Part shown: positions 1-10,207 of the stretch, one piece after another
How the letters are laid out: the number at the start of each line of letters is the position of its first letter
Numbering within the stretch: position 1 is the first letter of the stretch
From: Hymenobacter terrestris
Lineage (GTDB): Bacteria > Bacteroidota > Bacteroidia > Cytophagales > Hymenobacteraceae
Length of the DNA: 32,659 nucleotides
NCBI RefSeq assembly: GCF_013377905.1
Contig: NZ_JABKAV010000040.1
Location: forward strand, 1 to 32,659
Direction: 5' to 3'
Program-made: the position numbers and the translations under genes
The notes under the pieces: model-generated
What the model saw: only the letters and a program-made list of their open reading frames with translations
What the model was told of the DNA's origin: nothing
Database searches by the model: none

Positions 1-116
1 GGCAGCAGCTCGGCCACGGGGGCGGCGGGCTTGTCGGCAGGTGTATCGGGCTGGCAGGCCAGTAGGCTGGTACCCAGCAGCGGCAGCAAAAGGCAGCGTA
101 GTAAGCAAGAGGACAT
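1..116 (-). CDS. lipoprotein, N-terminal fragment (runs off window)
   Basis: The reverse strand from the ATG at 116 encodes 38 residues and stays open to the window edge. The peptide starts with a Leu-rich hydrophobic stretch ending in a lipobox (S-L-L-A-C, Cys21), followed by a Pro/Ala-rich linker with Asp and Lys. This is a typical start for a lipidated envelope protein. The remaining protein lies outside the window, so no family can be named. The gene is downstream of the DPP-IV peptidase on the same strand, 214 bp away, with a long inverted repeat between them, so co-transcription is doubtful. Confidence 0.7.
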   Translation of the reverse strand, partial: MSSCLLRCLLLPLLGTSLLACQPDTPADKPAAPVAELL

Positions 117-234
117 GGGCAACAGTACGCAGGAAAGGAGGGAAGGTACCCGAAATTCGCATTTTTCCGTTGCCTTTTGCAATCAACCCAGATTTAGTTT
201 ACTGCCGCCGCCTTACCCACCAGCCCAAAACGCA

Positions 235-312
235 CTACCCCGGCACCAACTGCCGGCCCGCAGCACCCGGCGTAAAGGCCGTTCTGCGAGCCGGCAGCCG
301 GTGCCGGGGTAG
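235..312. repeat. imperfect long hairpin in the 117-330 intergenic gap
   Basis: Thirteen bases at 235-247 (CTACCCCGGCACC) are exactly complementary to 300-312. Inside this, seven bases at 250-256 (CTGCCGG) are complementary to 291-297. The two stems are separated by 2-nt bulges and close a 34-nt loop. It lies just downstream of the DPP-IV stop codon and may act as a transcript end. There is no U-run, so this could equally be a relic of a repeat element. Nothing else stands out in 117-330. Confidence 0.5.
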
Positions 313-330
313 CTGCTTAAAGGTGTGCCT

Positions 331-2556
331 TTACAGGTTCTGAAGCACGAAGTTGGTCATCTGACGGTACAGGTGCAGGCGGGTGTTGCCGCCGTAAATG
401 CCGTGGTTGCGGTTGGGGTAGTACAGGCTCTGGAAGTCCTTGTCGGCCCGTACCATGGCATCCACGAAGGCCACCGAGTTCTGGAAATGCACATTGTCGT
501 CGCCGGTGCCGTGTACCAGCAGCAGCTTCCCTTTCAACTGGTCGGCAAACTTCACGGGAGAGTTTTCATCGTAGCCGCCGGGGTTTTCCTGGGGCGTTTT
601 CAGAAACCGCTCGGTGTACACGGTGTCATAGTAGCGCCAGTTGGTAACCGGGGCCACCGAAATGCCCATCTTGAACAGGTCGGCGTTTTTGGTGAGGGCC
701 AGGGCCGTCATGTAGCCCCCAAAGCTCCAGCCCCAGATGCCGATACGCGCTTTATCTACGTAGGGCAGGGTGGCGAAGTAGCGGGCCGCAGCGGCTTGGT
801 CCTGAGTTTCAAGCTTGCCCAGGTTGGCGTAAGTACTCTTCTTGAAGGCCGAGCCACGGGCCCCGGTACCCCGGTTATCCACGCTCACCACGATGTAGCC
901 CTTCTCGGCCAGCAGTTGGTGCCAGAGGTAGTTGGTGAAGGCAATGCCCCCGCCCGCGTCGTCCTTCACGGTCTGCGAGCCGGGGCCGCCATACACGTAC
1001 ATCAGCACCGGGTACTTTTTGGCCGGGTCGAAGTTGGCCGGCTTGATAACCGAGGCGTTCAGCTCCACGCCTTCGGCCGTCTTGAAGTTCATGAACTCCA
1101 GCTTGCTCAGGGTGTAGCCGGTGAGCTTCTGGCGCAGGGCGTCGTTGTCTTCCAGCACCTTCACCAGCTTACCATCCTGGCCAGTGCGCAGGCTTACCAC
1201 GGTTGGGTCGCCGGCCTGCGAGTGGTAGTTGAGGTAGTATTTGGTGTCGGGGCTGATGTTGACGGCATCCACGCCGTTGCCGGCCTCGCTCAGGCGGGTT
1301 TTGCCCTTGCCCTTCAGGTTGATGCGATACAGATGGCGCTGCAGCGGCGACTCCTCGGTGCTCGTGAAGTACACCTCGCCCTTCTTCTCATTGAAGCCCT
1401 CAATGCTGGCAATTTCCCAGTTGCCCTTGGTCAGCTGGCGCACCAGCTTGCCGTTCATATCATACAGGTAGAGGTGGCGGTAGCCATCCTTCTCGCTCGT
1501 GAACAGGAACTGCTTGCCGCCTTCGAGGTAACGCAAATCATCGTTCACCTCCACATAGGCCGCGTCGGTGTCAGTTAGCACCACCGTCGACTGGCCGGTT
1601 TTGGCGTCGGCGTGCAGAATCTCCAGCTTGTTCTGCAGCCGGTTCATGCGCCGGATGCTGAGCAAGTTGGGCACCTTGGTCCAGTTGATGCGCGGAATGT
1701 ACTGGTCGGTTTCCGGTCCCACGTCCATCTTCACGGTCTGGGCGCCGGCCACGTCGTACACGCTCACGCCCACGGTCGAGTTCTTCTCGCCGGCCTTGGG
1801 GTACTTAAACTTGTTGTCCTGCGGATATAGCGGGCCCCAGGCCTGCATGTTGTACTCGGGCACCGCGGTTTCATCGAAGCGGTAAAACGCCACCTGCCGC
1901 GAGTCGGGCGACCATTGGAAGCCCTGGGCAAACTCAAATTCCTCCTCGTACACCCAGTCGGTGCCGCCATTGATGATTTTGTTCATCGCGCCGTCCGTCG
2001 TCACGGCGGTTTCGCGCATCGTGGCCAGCTCGGTTACAAACAGGTTGTTGTCGCGTACGAAGGCCACGCGCTTGCCATCGGGCGAAAACGTGGCGTACAA
2101 CTGCTTGCCTTCGCCCGCGCTCAGCGGCACCACTTGCTTGGTGGCCCGGTCGTACACAAAGAAGTACGACTTGCTGCTGCGCCGGTAAATCGACTCAGTA
2201 GCGGTGCTGAGCATGATTTTGGTTTCGTCGGCATTGAAGCTGTAGCCATCCACGGGCAGCGCCTGGGCCTGGCCGGGTAGCTTCAGGTCGGCGCCCGTCA
2301 CCAGCGTCTGCACGGGCAGGCCAGTCGTTACGTCGTGCTGCACCACGTCGCCCTTGCTGAGCGAGGAGTAGTAGCGGCCGTCCTTCATCCAGTTGAAGCC
2401 GGCTACCGACTTAGCGGCGAAGGTGCCCTTCTGCCAGATGTCTTCGAGGGTAATATTCTGCTTCTGCTGGGCGTAGGCCGTTGGGGCAGTGGCGGGCAGC
2501 AGCACGGGGCTGGCGGCGTTCAGCAACAGGGCGAGGCCCAGAAATCGTAGGTTCAT
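331..2556 (-). CDS. dipeptidyl peptidase IV-type S9 serine peptidase
   Basis: This is a 741-residue protein with an N-terminal signal peptide (hydrophobic to about residue 30, with an Ala-rich cleavage region). A DPP-IV N-terminal beta-propeller follows, then a C-terminal S9 alpha/beta-hydrolase domain. The catalytic triad is visible: Ser611 in GWSFGGY, Asp686 in GTGDDNVH and His718 in NRNHGI, with spacing close to human DPP-IV (630/708/740). The propeller carries DWVYEEE at 200-206, the double-Glu motif that binds the substrate N-terminus. The expected activity is removal of Xaa-Pro or Xaa-Ala dipeptides in the periplasm or at the cell surface. Length matches bacterial DPP-IV (about 700-750). 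The start at 2556 is the only Met directly before the signal peptide. No partner gene is apparent; the neighbour at 2748 is divergent. Confidence 0.93.
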   Translation of the reverse strand: MNLRFLGLALLLNAASPVLLPATAPTAYAQQKQNITLEDIWQKGTFAAKSVAGFNWMKDGRYYSSLSKGDVVQHDVTTGLPVQTLVTGADLKLPGQAQALPVDGYSFNADETKIMLSTATESIYRRSSKSYFFVYDRATKQVVPLSAGEGKQLYATFSPDGKRVAFVRDNNLFVTELATMRETAVTTDGAMNKIINGGTDWVYEEEFEFAQGFQWSPDSRQVAFYRFDETAVPEYNMQAWGPLYPQDNKFKYPKAGEKNSTVGVSVYDVAGAQTVKMDVGPETDQYIPRINWTKVPNLLSIRRMNRLQNKLEILHADAKTGQSTVVLTDTDAAYVEVNDDLRYLEGGKQFLFTSEKDGYRHLYLYDMNGKLVRQLTKGNWEIASIEGFNEKKGEVYFTSTEESPLQRHLYRINLKGKGKTRLSEAGNGVDAVNISPDTKYYLNYHSQAGDPTVVSLRTGQDGKLVKVLEDNDALRQKLTGYTLSKLEFMNFKTAEGVELNASVIKPANFDPAKKYPVLMYVYGGPGSQTVKDDAGGGIAFTNYLWHQLLAEKGYIVVSVDNRGTGARGSAFKKSTYANLGKLETQDQAAAARYFATLPYVDKARIGIWGWSFGGYMTALALTKNADLFKMGISVAPVTNWRYYDTVYTERFLKTPQENPGGYDENSPVKFADQLKGKLLLVHGTGDDNVHFQNSVAFVDAMVRADKDFQSLYYPNRNHGIYGGNTRLHLYRQMTNFVLQNL

Positions 2557-2629
2557 GCAGGTAAAATGAAATGTCAGTCAGTTTCCGGCGTTAAGGTAGC
2601 CAATGCGACCCGCAAGGTTGCACCCGGCG

Positions 2630-2637
2630 TATCTTTG
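2630..2637 (+). promoter_or_regulatory. Bacteroidetes -7 box for the lipoprotein gene at 2748
   Basis: The sequence TATCTTTG matches the Bacteroidetes -7 consensus TAnnTTTG. It would give a 5' leader of roughly 100 nt before the ATG at 2748. No well-placed -33 TTG stands out, so this is a moderate call. Confidence 0.45.
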
Positions 2638-2747
2638 CGGGCCGTTGGCCTCCGGGCTTTTGGCCGGCAGGTAGCGGTTGCTTGCCTCCAGCCCCTTATT
2701 CTGACAACTGACCGCTAGTAGCCGTCAGCTAAAAGCTCCAAATAACT

Positions 2748-3683
2748 ATGCGCCTCCGTTCGATACTTTTGCTGGTGCTGCCGGGGCTTGTTGCCGCCTG
2801 CGAACCGGGACTCGGCTCGGGCCCCCGAGTGCAGTTCGTGGCCGACTCGCGCCTAACCGCAACCGCTCGCCGCCTCACCACGCCCGCCGATACCGTGACC
2901 ACCCGCATCTATGCCCGGGCCGACGAGGACGACGACAGCCCCCTAGAGCGCCTGCTCATCACGGTAACCTACGATCCAGTGCCCGAGCCCATCATTTACT
3001 CCTTGTTCCCGGAAGACCGGCCCAAGGTCGACTTGGTGTACCTCGATTCGACGGTTTCCTCGCTGAGCGAGCTGGTTTTCCAGAGCACGCAGCCTACCCG
3101 CAGCACTGCCGGCGCCGAAACCTGGCGCTACGAGGCCTTCGATGCCGAAAACCGCAAAGGGGCACGCAGCCTGCGCCTGTATCTGCCCCGCGCCGACTCG
3201 CTGGCCGTTTTCCATAGCTACAGCGTAACGCTCGATGCCCCGCGTGCGGGAGTGTCCGACACGCGCCGGTTTCTGGCCCTGCGTGAGGGGCTGGCCCTGC
3301 CCGGCTTCTCGGTGCGCAACCTGCCCGCCAACCAGCAGCGCATCGATCTTATTTATCAGGTCGATAATACCACCAATGCCCCCATACTGTCGCTGCCTAC
3401 CGAAGAGTCGTTGAAACTAACCTGGCCCCAGCCCCGGACCACCCAAATCCGCAGCACCTCCCTCGACAGCATTGCCTTCCAGGGTGCCGGTACTGCTCAG
3501 CAACTCCAGGCCGCCTACGAAAGCGGGAACGATTTTGGCCGCCCCACTACCACCGGCGCATTGCGCCGGGGGCAGGTGCTGGCCTTCCTCACACCCGAAG
3601 GCAAGCCCGGCCTACTGCGGGTGCAGCGCATTGGTACTACCAACCGGCGGCAGCTGACGGTGCAGGTACGAGTAGGTAAATAA
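2748..3683 (+). CDS. hypothetical lipoprotein
   Basis: This is a 311-residue protein with a lipoprotein signal peptide and lipobox V-A-A-C (Cys18). After a short Gly/Ser linker the body is rich in Thr, Arg, Leu and Asp, with alternating hydrophobic patterns that suggest beta structure. An acidic DEDDD patch lies around residues 59-64. I do not recognise a named family or catalytic motif. It probably faces the periplasm, anchored to a membrane. It is transcribed away from the DPP-IV gene and converges on the OmpP1/FadL gene, with which it shares the terminator at 3711-3750. The start is the only ATG in front of the signal peptide. Confidence 0.8.
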   Translation: MRLRSILLLVLPGLVAACEPGLGSGPRVQFVADSRLTATARRLTTPADTVTTRIYARADEDDDSPLERLLITVTYDPVPEPIIYSLFPEDRPKVDLVYLDSTVSSLSELVFQSTQPTRSTAGAETWRYEAFDAENRKGARSLRLYLPRADSLAVFHSYSVTLDAPRAGVSDTRRFLALREGLALPGFSVRNLPANQQRIDLIYQVDNTTNAPILSLPTEESLKLTWPQPRTTQIRSTSLDSIAFQGAGTAQQLQAAYESGNDFGRPTTTGALRRGQVLAFLTPEGKPGLLRVQRIGTTNRRQLTVQVRVGK

Positions 3684-3710
3684 CCCCGACTCGCGGCCTA
3701 CCCAATCATG

Positions 3711-3750
3711 CAAAAGCCCGGCTTCCACGCAGAGGAAAGTCGGGCTTTTG
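3711..3750. terminator. bidirectional hairpin terminator
   Basis: CAAAAGCCCG at 3711-3720 pairs with CGGGCTTTTG at 3741-3750, and the stem extends inward with CTT/AAG. A-rich and T-rich flanks on each side let it end both the + strand lipoprotein gene and the - strand OmpP1/FadL gene. Confidence 0.85.
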
Positions 3751-3787
3751 GGTTGATGAGCAGCGCAGTAGCAGTAGTGCTATCCGG

Positions 3788-5278
3788 TTAAAACAGGAAA
3801 CCCGCCGTGACCGTGGTGGTAAACTGCTTGTCGATTACTTTCACTACCGGGGTGCCTTCTGCCGAGGGGCGGCCGTCAGTGTCGAGTATGGTGTAAGGAG
3901 TGTAGCGCGAGTTGCCTTTGCCGTACACGCCGGCCACATCCACGAAGAAATTGTTCTGGCGCAGCCCTAGGCCCCCGGTTACGAAGGTGCGGCTCTGGTC
4001 GGTGCCGCTGTTGCGGTACGGGTCGCCGTAGTAAGCAACGCCCAACCGGGCCCGCAGCACATCAAACCGGGCCTCCGTGCCCACCCGCAGGTTTACGGCA
4101 CTCTGCTGCAGGTTTTTGATGTCGTCGTTGTCGGCGCTGAAGTTGTACTGGTTGTTGTTGTAGTTGCGCAGTCGGGCCGAGGAGTAGTCCAGGTATTCCA
4201 CGTCGCCGCTGATGAAGCCATACTTGCCAAGCACCACGGCCACCCCACCGGTTGCCTTAAAAGGCGTAGTAAGCGCATATTCGGCTATGTTAGGATCGAG
4301 GGTCGAACGGGCCGACTGGTACGACTGGCCCTCAACTACGATAGGCCGATTGAACTGGGCCTGAAGCGAGCTATTGTACGTTTCGCTTAGCGCCATGTAA
4401 GTTGGCGTCTGTACCGAGGCCCCGATGCGCAAAATATCAACGGGCCGATAAATCACGCCCAACCGGAAGTTAATGCCCCCGCCAGTCGTCCGGATGTCGT
4501 CGCGCAATGTCAGCGACTGGAAGGCACTCTCTGGGTTGTTTGGGTCCGCGGCGTCAGCCGTCAGAATGTTCTCGGAGTTGTAGCGCACGCTGGTAATACC
4601 GATTCCGGCCCCGACATAAAACTTATCGAGGTAGCTGGCTCCGTAAGCCAGATCGAACTGCGTAGTGGAACCGCTGGTGCGAACCGTCTCGTCCTGATTG
4701 AGCCGGCCAGTGTCAAAGAAGTCTGCCGGGATATACGTGCCATCCGCGTCGCGCTCGGTCAGGTAGGTATCGAAGGCCAAATCATCCAGTCCGGCTCCCT
4801 GATCCTGGCTCAGGCGCTGAAAAATATCTTGGTTGAACTCGGGCCGGCCGCTGTAGCGGAATAGCTGGTTATAGCTGGCCGTGCGCGTAATGCCCAGGCC
4901 AAATGAGCCGGCCCGCCACGCGCTGCCGTCGCCATCGGGCCGGCGGCGGGCCAGCACCAAGCCGGCGCTGGCTATGTTCAGGTTGCTGCGCGAGTTGTTG
5001 TTGGTATTGCCAAAAGCGGTAGCATCGCTGCTGAGCAGGCTGAAACCCGGCGAAATGCTGAACTCGGAGCGCTGGAACATACCTAGTCCGGCCGGATTCA
5101 CGCTCACCGAGCCAAAGTCGCCACCTACGGCGGCACTAGCCCCGCCAATGCCCAATGTGCGGGCCGTGCCCACGGGCTGAGACTGCGAAAAGCGCAGCGC
5201 ATCGGGCTGATACTGAGCAAAGGCGTGGCCGGCTGTGCCTATTAGGGCAACAGCAAGCCCATATTTCAGGGTTTTCAT
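3788..5278 (-). CDS. OmpP1/FadL-family outer membrane beta-barrel protein
   Basis: This is a 496-residue protein. Its signal peptide ends near A-F-A-Q (residue 22), after which the mature N-terminus has the family pattern: a Gly-rich segment with GIGGASAAVGGD, then the N-P-A-G-L-G motif around residue 62. The rest is alternating amphipathic strands rich in Gly, Tyr, Asn and Thr, ending in Phe (AGFLF) as barrel proteins often do. The family includes FadL and TodX, which move hydrophobic compounds across the outer membrane; the substrate here cannot be read from sequence. The leader carries a GC-rich hairpin at 5305-5329. It sits 102 bp downstream of the Gly/Tyr-rich lipoprotein gene on the same strand and may be read with it. 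Confidence 0.88.
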   Translation of the reverse strand: MKTLKYGLAVALIGTAGHAFAQYQPDALRFSQSQPVGTARTLGIGGASAAVGGDFGSVSVNPAGLGMFQRSEFSISPGFSLLSSDATAFGNTNNNSRSNLNIASAGLVLARRRPDGDGSAWRAGSFGLGITRTASYNQLFRYSGRPEFNQDIFQRLSQDQGAGLDDLAFDTYLTERDADGTYIPADFFDTGRLNQDETVRTSGSTTQFDLAYGASYLDKFYVGAGIGITSVRYNSENILTADAADPNNPESAFQSLTLRDDIRTTGGGINFRLGVIYRPVDILRIGASVQTPTYMALSETYNSSLQAQFNRPIVVEGQSYQSARSTLDPNIAEYALTTPFKATGGVAVVLGKYGFISGDVEYLDYSSARLRNYNNNQYNFSADNDDIKNLQQSAVNLRVGTEARFDVLRARLGVAYYGDPYRNSGTDQSRTFVTGGLGLRQNNFFVDVAGVYGKGNSRYTPYTILDTDGRPSAEGTPVVKVIDKQFTTTVTAGFLF

Positions 5279-5304
5279 AGGAAAGAAAAAGAGGATGGCC
5301 CGGT

Positions 5305-5329
5305 GCGGCCCGAAACAACGTCGGGCCGC
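5305..5329 (-). promoter_or_regulatory. hairpin in the leader of the OmpP1/FadL gene
   Basis: GCGGCCCG (5305-5312) and CGGGCCGC (5322-5329) form a perfect 8-bp stem. On the + strand it is followed by TTTT; on the transcribed minus strand the U-rich stretch begins only about 14 nt later. It could be a weak terminator for the upstream lipoprotein gene or a leader structure for the barrel protein gene. Confidence 0.4.
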
Positions 5330-5380
5330 TTTTGACGGGCAGATAAATAATGCAGGCTGGTAACGGAGCCAGCGACCAGC

Positions 5381-6751
5381 TTAGCGCACCCGGCCGCGGC
5401 CGCCGCCACCGTCCCCGCCACCGCTGCTCTGCGCAGGCGAGGAAGACCGGCTAGGCTCTGAGTAGGAGCGCGAAGGCTCGGAGGCACGGCTTGGTTGCGA
5501 ATAAGAGCGCGAAGGCTCAGAAGCGCGGCTGGGCTCCGAGTAGGATCGCGAAGGCTCGGAGGCGCGGCTGGGAGACGAGCTACGCTCATAGGTGCGCTGG
5601 CGCTGAGGCTGCGCTGTGCCCGAACTACTGCCATTGTCGCCGCTGTAATAGGTTGCGCGGCGCGTCCGCTCCGGCTGGCTGACCGTTCCTTGCGTCGTGC
5701 GCTCGTTGCCCGAGGCGGGTGCGCTACTGGGGGCCGAGTTGTCGAGCACACGCCAGCGGCGGGTGGTGCCGGCCGGCTGGCCTGACATCGTCGAGGCGCC
5801 CTGCACGGGCTGGGCGTCGCGGTAGCGGCTGCTACGCGTGGCAGCTTGCGACGTGGCGTCTGGCTGCCCGCTTGCCGAGCTATTGCCATTACCAGCCGTT
5901 ACATCGCGCACCCGGCTGCGGCCGTTATACTGGCCAGCTGGTACGGTGGCACCGCTATTGCCCGGTGTGGTAAACCTACCTTCCTGTACTACCCGGCTAC
6001 GGCCGGGGCTAGCGTTGCTGGCCGTGCTGGTAGAGCCACCGGCCAGGCCAGCACCGGTACCGGTGCGCGAGCGGCGTGGCCCGTAGGTTACGTTGCGTAC
6101 CGGGCGGTCATTGCCCACGCCGCAGTAGCCATTGTTGTAGAAGCCGTTATTATAAAAGCCATTACCATAGAAGCCATTGCCGTATCCGAACTGGTTGCCC
6201 CAGGGCCCGCCGAAGCCGCCGTAGGCAAAGTAAGGGTCGTAGAAACCGTAGGGCGAATAGCCAAAGGGTCGGTAGAAGGGCCGGCCAAAGCCAAAGCCGA
6301 TGTTGATGGTCAGACCACCGTAACCATAAAAAGGCCGGTAGAAGGGGTCGTAGAAGGCATAAGGCGAGTGGCCAAACGCCGAGTAGGGCGAGTAGCCAAA
6401 GGCCGAAGCACCATAATAATAAGGGTCGGCGTAGGGGAAGCTGTAGTAGCCCAAGCTGCCGCCGCGGTAGTTGTTGCGGTACTGCGGCGCATCGGCGTAC
6501 CGCTCCTCATCGTAATACTCATCGCTGCCGCTTCGGGCAACACTGCCGTTGTAGTCGGGGTTAACCACATCGTTGGGGTCGCCAACAGGAGTGGCTTGGG
6601 CTACCGGCACGGCCAAAGCCGTTACCTTATCGTCCGAGGCCGAGTAGTACATGCCATCGTTTTCGGTGGTAGCCAGATTAGAAGATACGGCGCACCCTCC
6701 CAGCGTGAGCAGGGCCAGGGCGGGTAGGATAGAAGGGAGGTACTTTTTCAT
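5381..6751 (-). CDS. low-complexity Gly/Tyr- and Ser/Arg-rich lipoprotein
   Basis: I start this 456-residue protein at the ATG at 6751, where M-K-K opens a clear lipoprotein signal with lipobox L-G-G-C (Cys20). A longer frame upstream lacks a sensible N-terminus. Residues about 70-220 are rich in Tyr, Phe, Gly, Pro and Asn, with repeated YGxxFY/NGFYNNG units. The middle is Ser/Thr/Arg/Gly-rich. The C-terminus carries three 13-residue repeats (PSRASEPSRSYSE or Q) followed by a Gly/Arg tail. No enzyme motif is present. It is probably a surface-exposed or periplasmic structural protein. Similar proteins have sometimes been given vitellogenin-like or prolyl-tRNA-synthetase names in databases, which I would not trust. 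It is divergent from proS. Confidence 0.8.
   Translation of the reverse strand: MKKYLPSILPALALLTLGGCAVSSNLATTENDGMYYSASDDKVTALAVPVAQATPVGDPNDVVNPDYNGSVARSGSDEYYDEERYADAPQYRNNYRGGSLGYYSFPYADPYYYGASAFGYSPYSAFGHSPYAFYDPFYRPFYGYGGLTINIGFGFGRPFYRPFGYSPYGFYDPYFAYGGFGGPWGNQFGYGNGFYGNGFYNNGFYNNGYCGVGNDRPVRNVTYGPRRSRTGTGAGLAGGSTSTASNASPGRSRVVQEGRFTTPGNSGATVPAGQYNGRSRVRDVTAGNGNSSASGQPDATSQAATRSSRYRDAQPVQGASTMSGQPAGTTRRWRVLDNSAPSSAPASGNERTTQGTVSQPERTRRATYYSGDNGSSSGTAQPQRQRTYERSSSPSRASEPSRSYSEPSRASEPSRSYSQPSRASEPSRSYSEPSRSSSPAQSSGGGDGGGGRGRVR
5456..5572. repeat. three 39-bp in-frame tandem repeats
   Basis: Three consecutive 39-bp units inside the lipoprotein gene encode the 13-residue unit PSRASEPSRSYS(E/Q). 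The protein units are identical except for the last residue, while the DNA units differ at several third-codon positions. They have therefore been retained long enough to diverge silently. Confidence 0.8.
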
Positions 6752-6938
6752 GATGCCTGCTGGTAAGGATGGATTGGCCAAGGAAGGAAAACGGAATGCT
6801 AGAGGCGGAAGGACCGCCAAAGCCCAGTTCCTCCGGATTTTATAACGTAATTTCGCCCCGAAACGGTGCCCTTTTCTTAGGACAAATCTTGTACCAGAAA
6901 TTGGAACTTTTCATCCTATTCTCAAGATACTCCCAAAT

Positions 6939-8414
6939 ATGAGCAAAAGTTTGCCCAAGCGTAGCGAAGATTATTCGCTCTGGTACAACGAACTGGTAAA
7001 GCGGGCCGGGTTGGCCGAGAACTCGGCCGTGCGCGGCTGCATGGTTATCAAGCCCTACGGCTACGCTATCTGGGAGAAGATGCAGCGCACGCTCGACGAT
7101 ATGTTCAAGCGTACTGGCCATGAAAACGCATATTTCCCGCTTTTCGTGCCCAAAAGTCTGTTCGAGGCCGAAGAGAAGAACGCCGAAGGATTCGCCAAGG
7201 AGTGCGCCGTGGTAACCCACTACCGCCTCCAGACCGACCCCGACCGGCCCGGCAAACTGCGCGTCGACCCCAATGCCAAACTCGAAGAGGAACTGATTGT
7301 TCGCCCTACCTCGGAAGCCATCATCTGGAGCACATACAAAGGCTGGATTCAGAGCTACCGCGACCTGCCGTTGCTCATCAACCAGTGGGCCAACGTGGTG
7401 CGCTGGGAAATGCGCACCCGCCTGTTTCTGCGCACCGCCGAGTTTCTGTGGCAGGAAGGCCACACGGCCCACGCCACCGAGGGCGAGGCCGTAGCCGAAA
7501 CCCGCCAGATGCTCGACGTGTACGCTCAGTTTGCCGAAGAGTGGATGGCACTACCCGTAGTAAAAGGCGTGAAAACCGAAAACGAGCGGTTTGCCGGCGC
7601 CGTGGATACGTATTGTATCGAGGGCCTGATGCAGGATGGCAAGGCCCTGCAGGCCGGCACCTCGCACTTCCTGGGCCAGAACTTCGCCAAGGCCTTCGAC
7701 GTGCAGTTCCAGACCAAAGAAGGCGGTCTGGAGCACGTATGGGGCACAAGCTGGGGCGTGAGCACCCGCCTGATGGGCGCGCTGGTGATGGCGCACTCCG
7801 ACGACGAGGGCCTCGTGCTGCCCCCCAAGCTGGCCCCCATTCAGGTGGTCATCGTGCCCATCTACAAAACTGGCCAGCTGGAGGAAGTAATGGAGCGTAT
7901 CCGCCCTATGCAGATGGGCCTGATTGCGCGCGGTATCTCGGTGAAAGTGGACGACCGTGACACCGAGCGCCCCGGCTTCAAGTTTGCCGAATGGGAGCTG
8001 AAAGGTGTACCCGTGCGCATCGCCGTGGGCCTGCGCGACCTGGAGGCCGGCACCGTGGAGGTAGCCCGCCGCGATACCAAGGAAAAGATGACCCTGCCGC
8101 TGGCCGACATCGTGAACAGCGTCGACCAGTTGCTGGCCGACATTCAGCAGAACATATACCAGCGGGCTCTGCGCTTCCGCGAAACGCACACCACCCGCGT
8201 CGAGAGCTACGAGGAGTTCAAGCAGGTACTCGACACCACCGCCGGCTTCGTGCTTGCCCACTACGATGGAACCTCCGAAACCGAGGAGCGCATCAAGGAG
8301 GAAACCAAAGCCACTATCCGCTGCCTGGCCCTCAACGAGCCCGACGAGGATGGCGTCTGCATGCTAACGGGCAAGCCGTCGGTGCGCCGCGCTTATTTCG
8401 CCCGGGCCTATTAA
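6939..8414 (+). CDS. proS: prolyl-tRNA synthetase, archaeal/eukaryal type
   Basis: This 491-residue class II aminoacyl-tRNA synthetase charges tRNA-Pro with proline in the cytoplasm. The N-terminal class II core contains motif 2 around residues 148-175 ([10 protein letters not shown] and a following [15 protein letters not shown]) and motif 3 around 272-300 ([10 protein letters not shown]). An anticodon-binding domain follows, then the C-terminal ProRS domain. It ends in Tyr491 (ARAY), the conserved terminal tyrosine of the archaeal/eukaryal-type enzyme. The long bacterial form with the INS editing insertion (about 570 residues) is excluded by length and order. The start at 6939 gives the usual [13 protein letters not shown] opening. 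There is no clear Shine-Dalgarno, only an A-rich stretch (CCCAAAT). A strong terminator follows. Confidence 0.97.
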   Translation: MSKSLPKRSEDYSLWYNELVKRAGLAENSAVRGCMVIKPYGYAIWEKMQRTLDDMFKRTGHENAYFPLFVPKSLFEAEEKNAEGFAKECAVVTHYRLQTDPDRPGKLRVDPNAKLEEELIVRPTSEAIIWSTYKGWIQSYRDLPLLINQWANVVRWEMRTRLFLRTAEFLWQEGHTAHATEGEAVAETRQMLDVYAQFAEEWMALPVVKGVKTENERFAGAVDTYCIEGLMQDGKALQAGTSHFLGQNFAKAFDVQFQTKEGGLEHVWGTSWGVSTRLMGALVMAHSDDEGLVLPPKLAPIQVVIVPIYKTGQLEEVMERIRPMQMGLIARGISVKVDDRDTERPGFKFAEWELKGVPVRIAVGLRDLEAGTVEVARRDTKEKMTLPLADIVNSVDQLLADIQQNIYQRALRFRETHTTRVESYEEFKQVLDTTAGFVLAHYDGTSETEERIKEETKATIRCLALNEPDEDGVCMLTGKPSVRRAYFARAY

Positions 8415-8456
8415 ACCACGGATTTAAACGGGTAGTATAGTCGATTGAATGCAATG

Positions 8457-8486
8457 AAACAGGCCCGCCGATTGGCGGGCCTGTTT
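8457..8486 (+). terminator. proS terminator
   Basis: A perfect 13-bp stem (AAACAGGCCCGCC, 8457-8469, with its complement at 8474-8486) has a GATT loop and is followed by GGTTTTG. It lies 42 bp after the proS stop. Confidence 0.85.
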
Positions 8487-8527
8487 GGTTTTGTGGTTCA
8501 AGTTGCGCAATGATCTTGTCGGTACGC

Positions 8528-8625
8528 TGTAGGGGCGGGGGGGTGTTGCTCCCCCCCCCCTACAGACATAGTGGTTGACGCGCCGCGGGGCGGGGGGGGG
8601 GGGGGGGCCCGCCCCCGCCCCTACA
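8528..8625. repeat. TGTAGGGGCG-type inverted repeat with long G and C runs
   Basis: The element opens with TGTAGGGGCG at 8528 and closes with CGCCCCTACA at 8625. An inner TACA at 8561-8564 closes a smaller palindrome, as if two copies were nested. It includes a run of 10 C at 8551-8560 and 16 G at 8592-8607. It fills the gap between the converging proS and metY genes. Related copies lie at 14617-14704, 18243-18351 and 32596-32635. Confidence 0.75.
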
Positions 8626-8648
8626 GTGATTCCAACAGTTCAAAAAAG

Positions 8649-10178
<1,530 letters not shown>

Positions 10179-10207
10179 CTAAGAGGGGCCGGGGTCAGTC
10201 GCTCAGG

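Noticed and set aside
325..1578. A 417-codon open frame on the + strand
   Set aside because: It is the mirror of the DPP-IV gene; GC-rich codons keep the opposite strand open. The minus-strand protein has a full catalytic triad and the plus-strand product has no family-like features.
5846..6727. A Val/Ala/Ile-rich open frame antisense to the Gly/Tyr lipoprotein
   Set aside because: Simple-sequence DNA creates open frames on both strands. Only the minus frame begins with a lipobox signal peptide.
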